Position numbers and translations under genes: made by a program
Shown: piece by piece, positions 33,035-41,046 of the stretch
Layout of the letters: the number at the start of each line of letters is the position of its first letter
Numbering within the stretch: position 1 is the stretch's first letter
Notes under the pieces: model-generated
Database searches by the model: none
Told to the model about the DNA's origin: nothing
Seen by the model: only the letters and a program-made list of their open reading frames with translations
NCBI GenBank assembly: GCA_035515055.1
Contig: DATJBV010000009.1
Span: forward strand, 1-64,000
Source of the DNA: Pollutimonas sp035515055
GTDB taxonomy: Bacteria; Pseudomonadota; Gammaproteobacteria; Burkholderiales; Burkholderiaceae_B
Length of the DNA: 64,000 bases
Direction of reading: 5' to 3'

Positions 33035-34258
33035 TCAGTTGAACTTCATGAACGCTTCCTTGTTTGTCGTGTCGTTGTGCGCGGGGCTGAGGCCAGCTCG
33101 CGTCGATACGCGCACACGTTCCCCTTCCTGTACGCCATCGGCCGCCAGCACCCATTCCCCCGCTTCCAGGCCGGCGGTAACCTGAGTCATGGCGAGTCCC
33201 CGAAGGCCCAGCGATAGCACTCGCCGTTCCGCCCGCCCGTCGGCGACGACCAGCGCCGACGCCTGGCCGTTCCGTACGTCGGTCAGGACATCGTTCGGGA
33301 CCGACAACGCATGATCGGCGCGGCCGGTCTCGATATTGACGGTCACCGTAAGGTCGTCACGCAAGTAGTCTGGAACCGGGCTCACCCGCAGCCGGATGTC
33401 GACCGTGCCGCGCTGTGGGTCGATGGTAGGGGCGATGAAACCGATATCGGCGGCGAACTGCCTATCGGGGTAGGCGTCGGTAATGCAGATGGCGGTCTGG
33501 CCCAACGCCAGTACGCCAAGATTGCGTTCATCGACGGGCACCAGGATTTCGATCGTGTCATCGCGCGCGATCTCGAGCAAAACGCGGCTGGGCTGTACCA
33601 AGTCGCCCGGTTCCACGTTTCGAGTCAGAACCGTTCCAGGAAACTGCGCACGGATTTGCGTTTTGGAGAGTGCTGCCTGGGCGGCGGCAAGCTGCTCGCG
33701 CAGCATGCTTTCTTCTGTTGCGCCCGGAGCCAGCGAGGCGGCCTCCAGGCGGGCCTGCTCGGCATTGGCCAAGGCGGCCGCGAGCGCTTGATTCGCCTGT
33801 TCACTGGATTCGCGCGGAATGGCGTTGGATCGAATGAGAATGCGCCGCCGCTCCGCTTCCCGGCGCGCCTGGCTTAGTTGCGATTCCGCTTGGCGCAGCC
33901 TGGCCTGGGCCTGCGGGCGCCGGGACTCCTGGAGTTGCCGGAGTGCCGCCTGCGCCTCGCGCCATCGGGCCTCGAGATCGTCGGCGCGCAGCAGGATCAA
34001 GACGTCGCCCGCGGCAACCTTGTCGCCTTCCCGCACCAATCTTGCAGTAACGACGCCCGTGATTTCGCTGCCTATCTGTGCGCGCGAGGTGGAGATGACA
34101 CGACCGGTGGCCACGACAGTCTGGACCAGCGTGGCGGGAATGACCTGATAACCCGGTTGCAGAGGTCCCCGGATGTAGGCGTATAGCGCGATGCCGGCGA
34201 TCAGGATCGCCAGGCCGGCACCAACGAATACCCAGGGTCGGACGCGCATGGTCGGCAC
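33035..34258 (-). CDS. Periplasmic adaptor subunit (HlyD/MacA type) of ABC exporter
   Basis: A membrane-fusion protein of 407 residues. It has one N-terminal membrane anchor (PWVFVGAGLAILIAGIALYAYIRG), a lipoyl-like barrel segment GSEITGVVTARLVREGDKVAAGDVLILL, and a long coiled-coil hairpin (about 90-200, rich in Arg, Ala and Gln). The beta-barrel end is SLGLRGLAMTQVTAGLEAGEWVLAADGVQEGERV. I prefer GTG 34258 because AAAGG lies six bases upstream of it, rather than ATG 34249. It is the first gene of the leftward efflux operon. It bridges the permease to an outer-membrane channel that is not encoded in this operon. Confidence 0.9.
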   Translation of the reverse strand: MPTMRVRPWVFVGAGLAILIAGIALYAYIRGPLQPGYQVIPATLVQTVVATGRVISTSRAQIGSEITGVVTARLVREGDKVAAGDVLILLRADDLEARWREAQAALRQLQESRRPQAQARLRQAESQLSQARREAERRRILIRSNAIPRESSEQANQALAAALANAEQARLEAASLAPGATEESMLREQLAAAQAALSKTQIRAQFPGTVLTRNVEPGDLVQPSRVLLEIARDDTIEILVPVDERNLGVLALGQTAICITDAYPDRQFAADIGFIAPTIDPQRGTVDIRLRVSPVPDYLRDDLTVTVNIETGRADHALSVPNDVLTDVRNGQASALVVADGRAERRVLSLGLRGLAMTQVTAGLEAGEWVLAADGVQEGERVRVSTRAGLSPAHNDTTNKEAFMKFN

Positions 34259-34338
34259 TATGAACCTTTATAGAGTCGGGCGTAATTCATACCGAGTATA
34301 AGGGGTGGTCCGGCCAGCGCGCGCGCAATGGACCGGGA

Positions 34339-34755
34339 TCAAGACTGGAATTTCAGAATCTCGAATGTAAGCCGGTCCTGAGCATCGCGCGATACCGCAT
34401 AGCCCAAACGTTCATTGATGGAATTGTCGGCGTTGAATGTCAGCACGGCCGGGCGAATTTGCTCGATTTCCGCTTCGGTGACATAGGCGGAATTGCAGAT
34501 GATCACCTCATCGCCGCGCTGGCATGTGCGCGCGGCGGCGCCGTTCAAAATGCAGCAGCGCGAGCCGCGCTCGCCATAGATTACGTAGGTGCTGATGCGC
34601 GCGCCGGAGTTCTTGTTCCAGATATCGACAAATTCCATGGGCAGGATACCGGCCGCTTCGCAATGATCCGGGTCCAACGTGATGGAACCGTGGTAGTCCA
34701 GGTCGGCGCCGGTGACCCGAATGCCATGCAGTTTGCCGCGTACAACTTTTCTCAC
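34339..34755 (-). CDS. panD: Aspartate 1-decarboxylase
   Basis: A pyruvoyl-dependent decarboxylase of 138 residues that makes beta-alanine from aspartate for pantothenate and CoA. The self-cleavage site is Gly23-Ser24 in ADLDYHGSITLD, so Ser24 becomes the pyruvoyl group. Other blocks are AAGILPMEFVDIWNKNSGAR and ERGSRCCILNGAAA. I chose GTG 34755 over the in-frame TTG at 34770, because GAAGAG lies seven bases upstream and the resulting start (M)RKVVRGKLHGIRVTGADL aligns with the E. coli PanD start. The carboxyl end is somewhat longer than E. coli PanD. panB lies 27 kb away in this window and panC is absent. Confidence 0.9.
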   Translation of the reverse strand: MRKVVRGKLHGIRVTGADLDYHGSITLDPDHCEAAGILPMEFVDIWNKNSGARISTYVIYGERGSRCCILNGAAARTCQRGDEVIICNSAYVTEAEIEQIRPAVLTFNADNSINERLGYAVSRDAQDRLTFEILKFQS

Positions 34756-34804
34756 GTGCGTACTCTTCAATAGTGGGTGGGTGGGCTGTGCATTGTATTT
34801 TTAT

Positions 34805-35716
34805 TTAGCGAAATGTCCACGCGACGAAACGGCTGCGTTTCTGGCCTTGGGCCATTTCGACCGTCCGCACGTCGCGCGCCCGTACTCTGCGCAAGAGCTG
34901 GACGACGTCGGGCAGATTCGATTCCTTGGATACCAGCGTGCTGAACCAGCGTACCTGTCGGCCCACATCGGCGCTTTCCTGGATCAGGCGCCGCACGAAC
35001 GCGGATTCGCCGCCGGGGCACCATAGTTCGGTGCTGCTGCCGCCGAAGTTCAGCACCGCGTTCTTGCCGGGCGTGGCGGCCCGGCCCAGCCCGCGCCACT
35101 TGCGCTCGGCGCTTCGCAGGGCGTCTCCCGGGGATGCGTGGAATGGCGGATTGCACATCGTCAGCGCAATGTTGTCGCCCGCCAATAGTACGCCGCGAAA
35201 TATGTGTTCCGGCGATGACTGCAAGCGCAGCTCGATGTTGTCGCCAAGCGCGGGATTGGCGTGAACAATGGCGCGTGCCGATGAAATGGCGGTGGGGTCG
35301 ATATCGGAACCGATGAAACGCCAGCCGTATTCGGCATGCCCGATAAGGGGGTAAATGATGTTGGCGCCGGTACCGACGTCCATGACGCCTACGGACGGCC
35401 CTTGCGGCACAGATCCGTCGCTATCCTCGGCCAGGAGATCCGCCAGGTAGTGAATGTAGTCCGCCCGTCCAGGGATGGGAGGACACAGGTAGTCTTTTGG
35501 AATATCCCACGACGCGATGCCATAGAACGACTTGAGCAAGGCTCGGTTCAACTCCTTGACCGCGGCCGGATTGGCAAAGTCTATGCTTTGATCGCCCATG
35601 GGATTCGGGCGCACGAACCGCCTCAGCGACGGACTATCGTGTACAAGGCGTTCGAATTCATAACGGCCTTGATGGCGATTACGTGGGTGGAGCGGACCGG
35701 CGGTAGCAGAAGACAT
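34805..35716 (-). CDS. rlmF: 23S rRNA (adenine-N6)-methyltransferase RlmF
   Basis: A SAM-dependent methyltransferase of about 303 residues, predicted to methylate N6 of A1618 in 23S rRNA. The RlmF blocks LHPRNRHQGRYEF, DVGTGANIIYPLIGHAEYGWRFIGSDID and the catalytic LTMCNPPFHAS are all present. The final FVAWTF fits RlmF C-termini. I place the start at ATG 35716 (MSSATAGPLHPRNRHQ); a longer in-frame reading to 35770 is possible and no clear ribosome site decides. panD lies 49 bases downstream, so the two may share a transcript. Confidence 0.9.
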   Translation of the reverse strand: MSSATAGPLHPRNRHQGRYEFERLVHDSPSLRRFVRPNPMGDQSIDFANPAAVKELNRALLKSFYGIASWDIPKDYLCPPIPGRADYIHYLADLLAEDSDGSVPQGPSVGVMDVGTGANIIYPLIGHAEYGWRFIGSDIDPTAISSARAIVHANPALGDNIELRLQSSPEHIFRGVLLAGDNIALTMCNPPFHASPGDALRSAERKWRGLGRAATPGKNAVLNFGGSSTELWCPGGESAFVRRLIQESADVGRQVRWFSTLVSKESNLPDVVQLLRRVRARDVRTVEMAQGQKRSRFVAWTFR

Positions 35717-35807
35717 GAAGGGCGGTAAGGCGCAAAGGCGCACGGTTGGCAAGAGGCAATGTTGAATCATAACGGTTTGAACCCCCGGCCCGGCGATACC
35801 GACTCTC

Positions 35808-35835
35808 TTGACAAGAATCCATCCATGCCTATAAG
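35808..35835 (+). promoter_or_regulatory. Consensus-like promoter of the TetR-efflux operon
   Basis: A perfect TTGACA (35808-35813) and TATAAG (35830-35835, five of six) are separated by 16 bases. The -10 box lies inside the 34-base palindrome, so TetR binding there would block transcription. The TetR start codon is at 35869. Confidence 0.75.
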
Positions 35836-35861
35836 ATAGTAATTAATTACTATCTTATAGG
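35828..35861. promoter_or_regulatory. Perfect 34-bp palindromic operator of the TetR-efflux operon
   Basis: The half CCTATAAGATAGTAATT (35828-35844) is followed directly by its exact reverse complement (35845-35861), giving a perfect 34-base palindrome without a spacer. It covers the -10 box and ends seven bases before the TetR ATG, also touching the ribosome site AGGTGG. It is the likely autoregulatory operator of the adjacent TetR protein. Confidence 0.85.
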
Positions 35862-35868
35862 TGGTCTC

Positions 35869-36477
35869 ATGCAGACACGAACGCGCAACCTGCCCGCCGA
35901 TGAACGCCGCACGGTGACCGTCCAGGCGGTCATTGAGCTGGCGGGCGAGCAAAACCCCGGCGATATCACGACAGCGGCCATCGCCGCCCGCATGGGCCTG
36001 ACGCAGGGGGCGCTCTTTCGCCACTTTGCCAATAAAGATGCGGTATGGCACGCCGTCATGGAGTGGGTGGGGCAGCGGCTCCTTGAACGCCTTGACCACG
36101 CCATGCAAGAGGCGCCAAGTCCGCTTGATGCGATGCAAGCCATGTTTTTGACCCATATCGATTTCGTTGCCCAACATCCTGGTGTGCCTTGCATCTTGTT
36201 CGCCGAACTGCAGCGTCCTGACGAAACGCCGGCAAAGCGGGCGGTGCAAGACCTGATACGCCAGTATGGCGAACGCTTGCATCGCGTCATCGAGGAAGGA
36301 AAAGCGCAAGGCCAGCTTTGGCCGCAACTTGATACTCGAGCCGGGGCCATCCTGTTCATAGGCTCGATCCAGGGCCTGGTAATGCAGTCGTTGCTCGCTG
36401 GCGATGTACAGCGGCTGCGCCAGGATGCGGGCCCGGCGTTCGAAATCTATCGGCGCGGCATACGGAGCGCGTCATGA
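35869..36477 (+). CDS. TetR family repressor of the downstream efflux operon
   Basis: A regulator of 202 residues. The helix-turn-helix is ITTAAIAARMGLTQGALFRHFANKDAVW (about 33-60), with a TetR_C ligand domain behind it. It is the first gene of a five-gene operon (regulator, adaptor, permease, ATPase, outer-membrane factor), and its stop overlaps the adaptor start by ATGA. AGGTGG upstream of the ATG is formed at the end of the palindromic operator. Binding there would repress both its own gene and the exporter; the inducer is unknown but is likely a pump substrate. Confidence 0.93.
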   Translation: MQTRTRNLPADERRTVTVQAVIELAGEQNPGDITTAAIAARMGLTQGALFRHFANKDAVWHAVMEWVGQRLLERLDHAMQEAPSPLDAMQAMFLTHIDFVAQHPGVPCILFAELQRPDETPAKRAVQDLIRQYGERLHRVIEEGKAQGQLWPQLDTRAGAILFIGSIQGLVMQSLLAGDVQRLRQDAGPAFEIYRRGIRSAS

Positions 36478-37625
36478 AGCGTCTGCCGCTGCGCCGCCGC
36501 AGCCTGGCGTTAATAGGTGTGCTGGCTGTCCTGGGCGGTGCCTTTGTTTGGGTGGCTCTGCGCTCGGGTCCCATGGCCCCCGTGGCGGTCACCCTGATGG
36601 AGGTTCAGTCCCGCCCTCTGGCGCCCGCCCTGTTCGGCATTGGCTCGGTAGAAGCGCGCCACACGTACAAAATCGGCCCGGTCGCGGCGGGCCGGATAAA
36701 AGGGCTGGATGTGCACGTAGGCGACCGCGTCAATGCCGGACAGATAGTCGGCGAGATGGATGCGGTCGACCTGGACGCGCGCATCCGTGGCATGGCCGCG
36801 GGGCTCGAGCGGGCCAGGGCGAAGGTGGTGGAAGCCGAGGAACGGCTGTCCTACGTTCAGGCGCAAGCCCGTCGATACCGGCAACTGCTTGCGGCACGCT
36901 CCACCAGCGAAGAGATCGCCGCCGCGCGACAGCATGACCTGCGACTCGCGCAGGCCGCGCTGACCGTTGCGCGTGAAGAGTTGTCGCGCGCTCGCGCCGA
37001 CCATGAAGGTGCTGAAATTCAGAAGGAGAATTTGCGGTTGATCGCACCGGTGGACGGGCTGGTAGCCATTCGTCATGCCGATCCCGGAACGACGATGGTC
37101 GCCGGCCAGGCGGTGGTCGAGATAATCGATCCGTCCGCTTTATGGATACACGCGCGCTTCGACCAGGCGACCGCGCACGGGTTGCGTGCCGGCCTGGCGG
37201 CGCACATCGTCCTGCGCTCGGGCGGGGGCAAGACGCTGGCGGGCCGCGTGCTCCGGGTCGAGCCGATGGCCGATGCGGTCACCGAGGAAACGCTTGCAAA
37301 AATAGCATTCGACCAGCAGCCCGGCGCGCTGCCGCCGCTGGGCGAGTTGGCCGAAGTGACCATTGCGCTGGCCGAACTCGCGCCTGCGGCGGTGATATCC
37401 AATGCGGGGATACGGCGGGTCGATGGACAAACCAGCGTATGGCAAGTGCTGGACGGCAAACTGACATTGCGACCGGTCACGCTGGGCGCCGGAGATCTCG
37501 ATGGCCGCGTGCAAGTACTCGATGGGTTGTCGCCGGGCGATCTGGTCGTTGCCTACAGCGAACGCGCGCTTACCTCGGCCAGCCGTATTACGGTGGCGTC
37601 TTCGCCGACAATGGAATCGCCATGA
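36474..37625 (+). CDS. Periplasmic adaptor subunit (HlyD family) of ABC exporter
   Basis: A membrane-fusion protein of 383 residues. It has an N-terminal anchor (LALIGVLAVLGGAFVWVAL), a lipoyl half GPVAAGRIKGLDVHVGDRVNAGQIVGEMD, a coiled-coil hairpin (about 100-190) and a second lipoyl half LRLIAPVDGLVAIRHADPGTTM. The beta-barrel end is LSPGDLVVAYSERAL. It starts in the stop of the TetR gene (ATGA) and ends in the start of the permease gene (ATGA). It links the permease to the NodT-type outer-membrane channel encoded downstream. Confidence 0.92.
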   Translation: MKRLPLRRRSLALIGVLAVLGGAFVWVALRSGPMAPVAVTLMEVQSRPLAPALFGIGSVEARHTYKIGPVAAGRIKGLDVHVGDRVNAGQIVGEMDAVDLDARIRGMAAGLERARAKVVEAEERLSYVQAQARRYRQLLAARSTSEEIAAARQHDLRLAQAALTVAREELSRARADHEGAEIQKENLRLIAPVDGLVAIRHADPGTTMVAGQAVVEIIDPSALWIHARFDQATAHGLRAGLAAHIVLRSGGGKTLAGRVLRVEPMADAVTEETLAKIAFDQQPGALPPLGELAEVTIALAELAPAAVISNAGIRRVDGQTSVWQVLDGKLTLRPVTLGAGDLDGRVQVLDGLSPGDLVVAYSERALTSASRITVASSPTMESP

Positions 37626-38824
37626 TCAGCCTCGCGGGGCGCGACATCCTGCATGCCTGGGGCAAATTCGTTTTTACCGGCGTGGGGCTGGGCTTGCTGA
37701 TAGGCGTCACCCTGACCATGGCGGGAGTCTACCGGGGCATGGTCGACGACGCCAAGGCAATGCTCGACAATAGCGGCGCCGATTTGTGGGTCGTGCAAAA
37801 AAATACATTGGGTCCATATGCAGAGCCTTCCAGCGTGTACGACGACGCTTGGCGCGGCATTCGCACAATGCCCGGCGTTGCGAGCGCCGCCAATGTCACG
37901 TATCTGACCATGCAGGTGGGCCACAGGGACCGCGATGTCCGCGCCATGGTGACCGGCGTGGGCACGGGCGGACCGGGAACCCCAGGATGGCCGCCATACC
38001 TGGTGTCGGGAAGGCAAATAACGCGTGGCCATTATGAGGCCGTTGCCGACGCGGCCACCGGCTTCAAGCTGGGCGACAGTATCCGGATACGACGGAATCA
38101 TTACACCGTGGTGGGGCTCACGCGGCGCATGGTTTCTTCCGGCGGCGATCCCATGGTGTTCATCCCCTTGAAAGACGCGCAGCAGGCGCAGTTCCTGAAA
38201 GACAACGACGCCGTTCTTCAGCAGCGCCGCCGTAGCGCGGAAAATCCCGCTTTCAACCGCCCCGGCGTGCCTGGACTGCTCGACTCGATCGTTGCCACGC
38301 AAAGCGCGAATGCTTACGTAAACGCCATCCTGGTGCAGGTCCGACCTGGGCATCGCCCCGACGAGGTCGCGGAACCGATACGCCGGTGGAAACGCCTGCA
38401 GGTATACGACAGGGCGCAAATGGAGGGGATACTCATGGGCAAGCTCATTGCAACGTCGGCGCGGCAGATCGGCATGTTCCTGGTCATACTCGCCGTGGTA
38501 AGCGCGGCTATCGTGGCTTTCATCATCTACACGCTGACGTTGGGCAAAATACGCGAAATTGCGGTTCTTAAACTGATCGGCACCCGCAACCGCACGATAG
38601 CGGGGCTTATCGTCCAGCAGGCGGTGGCGCTGGGGCTTATCGGTTTTGTCGTGGGCAAGATCACGGCCACCCTTTGGGCGCCCATCTTTCCCAAATACGT
38701 GCTGCTGGAACCGGGCGATACGGTCAGCGGACTCGTCGCGGTCATGGCCATCTGCGTGCTGGCCAGCCTGGTGGCTATCCGCGCCGCGCTGAATGTCGAT
38801 CCCGCGGAGGCCATCGGTGGCTGA
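37622..38824 (+). CDS. ABC transporter permease (DevC/FtsX type)
   Basis: An inner-membrane permease of 400 residues. The N-terminal membrane segment (about 15-40, FVFTGVGLGLLIGVTLTMAGVY) is followed by a periplasmic domain. The three C-terminal segments lie near 275-300, 320-345 and 360-385, ending AIRAALNVDPAEAIGG. WVVQKNTLGPYAEPSS resembles the DevC subgroup. I set the start at ATG 37622, which overlaps the adaptor stop by ATGA; the open frame further upstream lies inside the adaptor gene. The ATPase gene overlaps its 3' end by eight bases. Confidence 0.9.
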   Translation: MISLAGRDILHAWGKFVFTGVGLGLLIGVTLTMAGVYRGMVDDAKAMLDNSGADLWVVQKNTLGPYAEPSSVYDDAWRGIRTMPGVASAANVTYLTMQVGHRDRDVRAMVTGVGTGGPGTPGWPPYLVSGRQITRGHYEAVADAATGFKLGDSIRIRRNHYTVVGLTRRMVSSGGDPMVFIPLKDAQQAQFLKDNDAVLQQRRRSAENPAFNRPGVPGLLDSIVATQSANAYVNAILVQVRPGHRPDEVAEPIRRWKRLQVYDRAQMEGILMGKLIATSARQIGMFLVILAVVSAAIVAFIIYTLTLGKIREIAVLKLIGTRNRTIAGLIVQQAVALGLIGFVVGKITATLWAPIFPKYVLLEPGDTVSGLVAVMAICVLASLVAIRAALNVDPAEAIGG

Positions 38825-39530
38825 AATTACCGGCATCAAGATCGAAGGCGTGCGCAAACGTTACGGCAAGGGCGACATGATCGTAGACGCCTTGAAACGG
38901 GTCGATATGGATGTCTCTCCTGGCGAAGTCGTCGGCCTGATCGGCCCATCCGGTTCGGGCAAGAGCACATTGCTTAAATGCCTGGGCGCCGTTATTGAGC
39001 CCTCCGGGGGACGCATGCAGCTGGGAGACCAGCTCATCTACGAGGACGGCTGGCATATCAAGGATCTGCGGGCCTTGCGCCGCGACAAGATCGGCTTTGT
39101 GTTCCAGGCGCCTTACCTCATACCGTTCCTCGATGTGACCGACAACGTCGCCCTGCTGCCCATGTTGGCCGGAGTGCCTAATAGCGAATCGCGCCGCAGA
39201 GCCCTTGAACTGCTGGAAGCGCTCGATGTCAGGCACCGCGCCACAGCCATGCCCGCGCAATTGTCGGGAGGCGAGCAACAGCGGGTGGCCATTGCGCGCG
39301 CCTTGGTAAACCGCCCGCCGGTAATCCTGGCCGATGAACCGACGGCTCCGCTCGACAGCGAACGGGCGTTGTCCGTTATCCGGATTCTCAATCAGATGGC
39401 CGCGCAATACCAGACCGCCATCATTGTGGTGACACACGATGAAAAAATCATTCCAACGTTCAAGCGCATTTATCACATTCGCGATGGAGCGACTCATGAA
39501 GAAGCGGGGGAAGGGCGTGAGGCGGTCTGA
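38817..39530 (+). CDS. ABC transporter ATP-binding protein (DevA/MacB type)
   Basis: An ATPase of 237 residues. It has Walker A GPSGSGKSTLLK, Q-loop VFQAPYLIPFLDVTDNV, signature LSGGEQQRVAIARAL, Walker B VILADEPTAPLD and a switch His in VVTHDEKI. I chose GTG 38817 (translated MAEITGIKIEG) because GGAGG (38806-38810) lies six bases upstream; the in-frame ATG at 38793 precedes that ribosome site. The first codons overlap the permease stop. The 3' end overlaps the outer-membrane factor gene by 35 bases. Confidence 0.92.
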   Translation: MAEITGIKIEGVRKRYGKGDMIVDALKRVDMDVSPGEVVGLIGPSGSGKSTLLKCLGAVIEPSGGRMQLGDQLIYEDGWHIKDLRALRRDKIGFVFQAPYLIPFLDVTDNVALLPMLAGVPNSESRRRALELLEALDVRHRATAMPAQLSGGEQQRVAIARALVNRPPVILADEPTAPLDSERALSVIRILNQMAAQYQTAIIVVTHDEKIIPTFKRIYHIRDGATHEEAGEGREAV

Positions 39531-41013
39531 TACCGGCCCGCGCGCGCGAATGCTTGCCGCCATGCTTGGCGGCGCGGCGACATTGGGCGCGTGCGCGGCG
39601 GGTCCTGATTATGTCGCGCCCGTGGCGCCCGACGTAGCGGCGTACACCATGCTCGCGTCGGACCGGAGCGCGGCATCGGCCCAGGCCGAATTTGCCAAGT
39701 CGCAAACATTGACGCGGGCCGACGTGGTGGATCCCCAGTGGTGGCGCCAGTTGGGATCGCCGGCGCTCGACGCCTTCATCGATGTGGCCATGCAGGCAAG
39801 TCCCACGCTGGCCGCGGCGCAGGCCACGCTGCGTCAGGCCCAAGAGACCTTCGATGCACAGAACGGCGCAACATCGTATCCACAGGTTCAGGCGGTGGCC
39901 GGTATGCAACGGCAGCGAGCCAATGTGTCCCAGTCCGGCAAGGCTGGTGAGCCGCAAGCGGTTACCTTGCATAGCGCGACCCTGGGCATTAGCTACGAGC
40001 TGGACGTGGCCGGTGGCAATCGCCGGCGACTGGAGGCCCTGGCGGCGCGCACCGAGCACCGGCGCTTCCAGTTGCACGACGCGCAACTGGCCCTGGCCGC
40101 TAATATCGCAACGTCGGCTCTGACTCGCGCCAGGCTGGCTGGCCAGCTGCGCGCCCTGGATACGATCGTCCAGGCGCAGGCGCAGCAAATGTCAATTGCG
40201 GAACACCGCTACCGCTATGGCCAGGCATCGCACAACGACGTGCTGGCCTTGCGCAGCGACCTCGAACAGACGCGCGCCGCGATCCCCTTGTTGCGCAACC
40301 AGATGCAGCAGGCCGAACACTTGCTTGCCGTGCTGGCGGGACGCGCACCGGGCGCCATGCTGCCGCCGCCGTTTGCATTGCAGGACTTTGTCCTGCCCGC
40401 GGAGTTGCCGGTCATCGTGCCATCGGAGCTGGTACGGGCGCGCCCCGATATCCAGGCGGCTGAAGCCCTGCTGGTTGCGGCCAACGCCGATTACGGCGTC
40501 GCGTTGTCCCGCCTATACCCCCAGATCAACCTGAGCGCCAGCATGGGTTGGCAAGCACTCACGACAGGCGCTTTGTTCGGCGGAGGGTCGCTGCTATGGG
40601 GGCTGGCCGGGCAGGTGGCGCAGCCGCTGTTTGCTCCAGGCCTGCCGGCCCAGACCCGTGCGGCCCTTGCCGGCTTCGACGTGGCGGCCGCCAACTACCA
40701 AAGCGTCGTGCTCAACGGTCTGCGCGACGTAGCCGACGTGTTGCGTTCGTTGGAGAACAATGCGCAACGCCTGGTTTCCCTGCGAGCGGCCGACGTGGCG
40801 GCCCAAGCGTCGCTGGAAGTGTTGCAGCGTCAATACGGCCTGGGCGCAGTCAGCTATCTGGAAGTCCTCACGGCATCAAGGCAGGCTCAGAACGTTCGCT
40901 TCGAACTCATCGCCGGGCAAGCGCAACGCCTGGTCGATACGGTGGCCTTGTTCCGGGCCATGGGGGGAGGCCGGCTTTCCACCGGGCCCATGACAGCACG
41001 CACCGGGGTATGA
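39496..41013 (+). CDS. NodT/OprM-type outer-membrane efflux lipoprotein
   Basis: A TolC-superfamily channel subunit of about 505 residues with a lipoprotein signal. ARMLAAMLGGAATLGAC supplies the lipobox LGAC, followed by AAGPDYVAPVAP, the usual NodT start. Two repeats of long helices follow, ending in QYGLGAVSYLEVLTASRQAQNV and the family tail. The start is ATG 39496 (MKKRGKG), because GGAG lies six bases upstream. It is the last gene of the TetR-regulated operon and completes a self-contained exporter across both membranes. Confidence 0.9.
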   Translation: MKKRGKGVRRSDTGPRARMLAAMLGGAATLGACAAGPDYVAPVAPDVAAYTMLASDRSAASAQAEFAKSQTLTRADVVDPQWWRQLGSPALDAFIDVAMQASPTLAAAQATLRQAQETFDAQNGATSYPQVQAVAGMQRQRANVSQSGKAGEPQAVTLHSATLGISYELDVAGGNRRRLEALAARTEHRRFQLHDAQLALAANIATSALTRARLAGQLRALDTIVQAQAQQMSIAEHRYRYGQASHNDVLALRSDLEQTRAAIPLLRNQMQQAEHLLAVLAGRAPGAMLPPPFALQDFVLPAELPVIVPSELVRARPDIQAAEALLVAANADYGVALSRLYPQINLSASMGWQALTTGALFGGGSLLWGLAGQVAQPLFAPGLPAQTRAALAGFDVAAANYQSVVLNGLRDVADVLRSLENNAQRLVSLRAADVAAQASLEVLQRQYGLGAVSYLEVLTASRQAQNVRFELIAGQAQRLVDTVALFRAMGGGRLSTGPMTARTGV

Positions 41014-41046
41014 TCGCAGGTCGAAATTAAGGTCGGTGGCCGAATC

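Noticed and set aside
31547..33217. Long rightward open frame of 556 codons antisense to the ABC ATPase and permease
   Set aside because: It is compositionally biased (His, Arg and Gln rich), shows no family motif, and overlaps two well-supported leftward genes.
37553..38857. Leftward open frame of 434 codons over the DevC-type permease
   Set aside because: It is a shadow of the permease frame with no recognisable domain or ribosome site.
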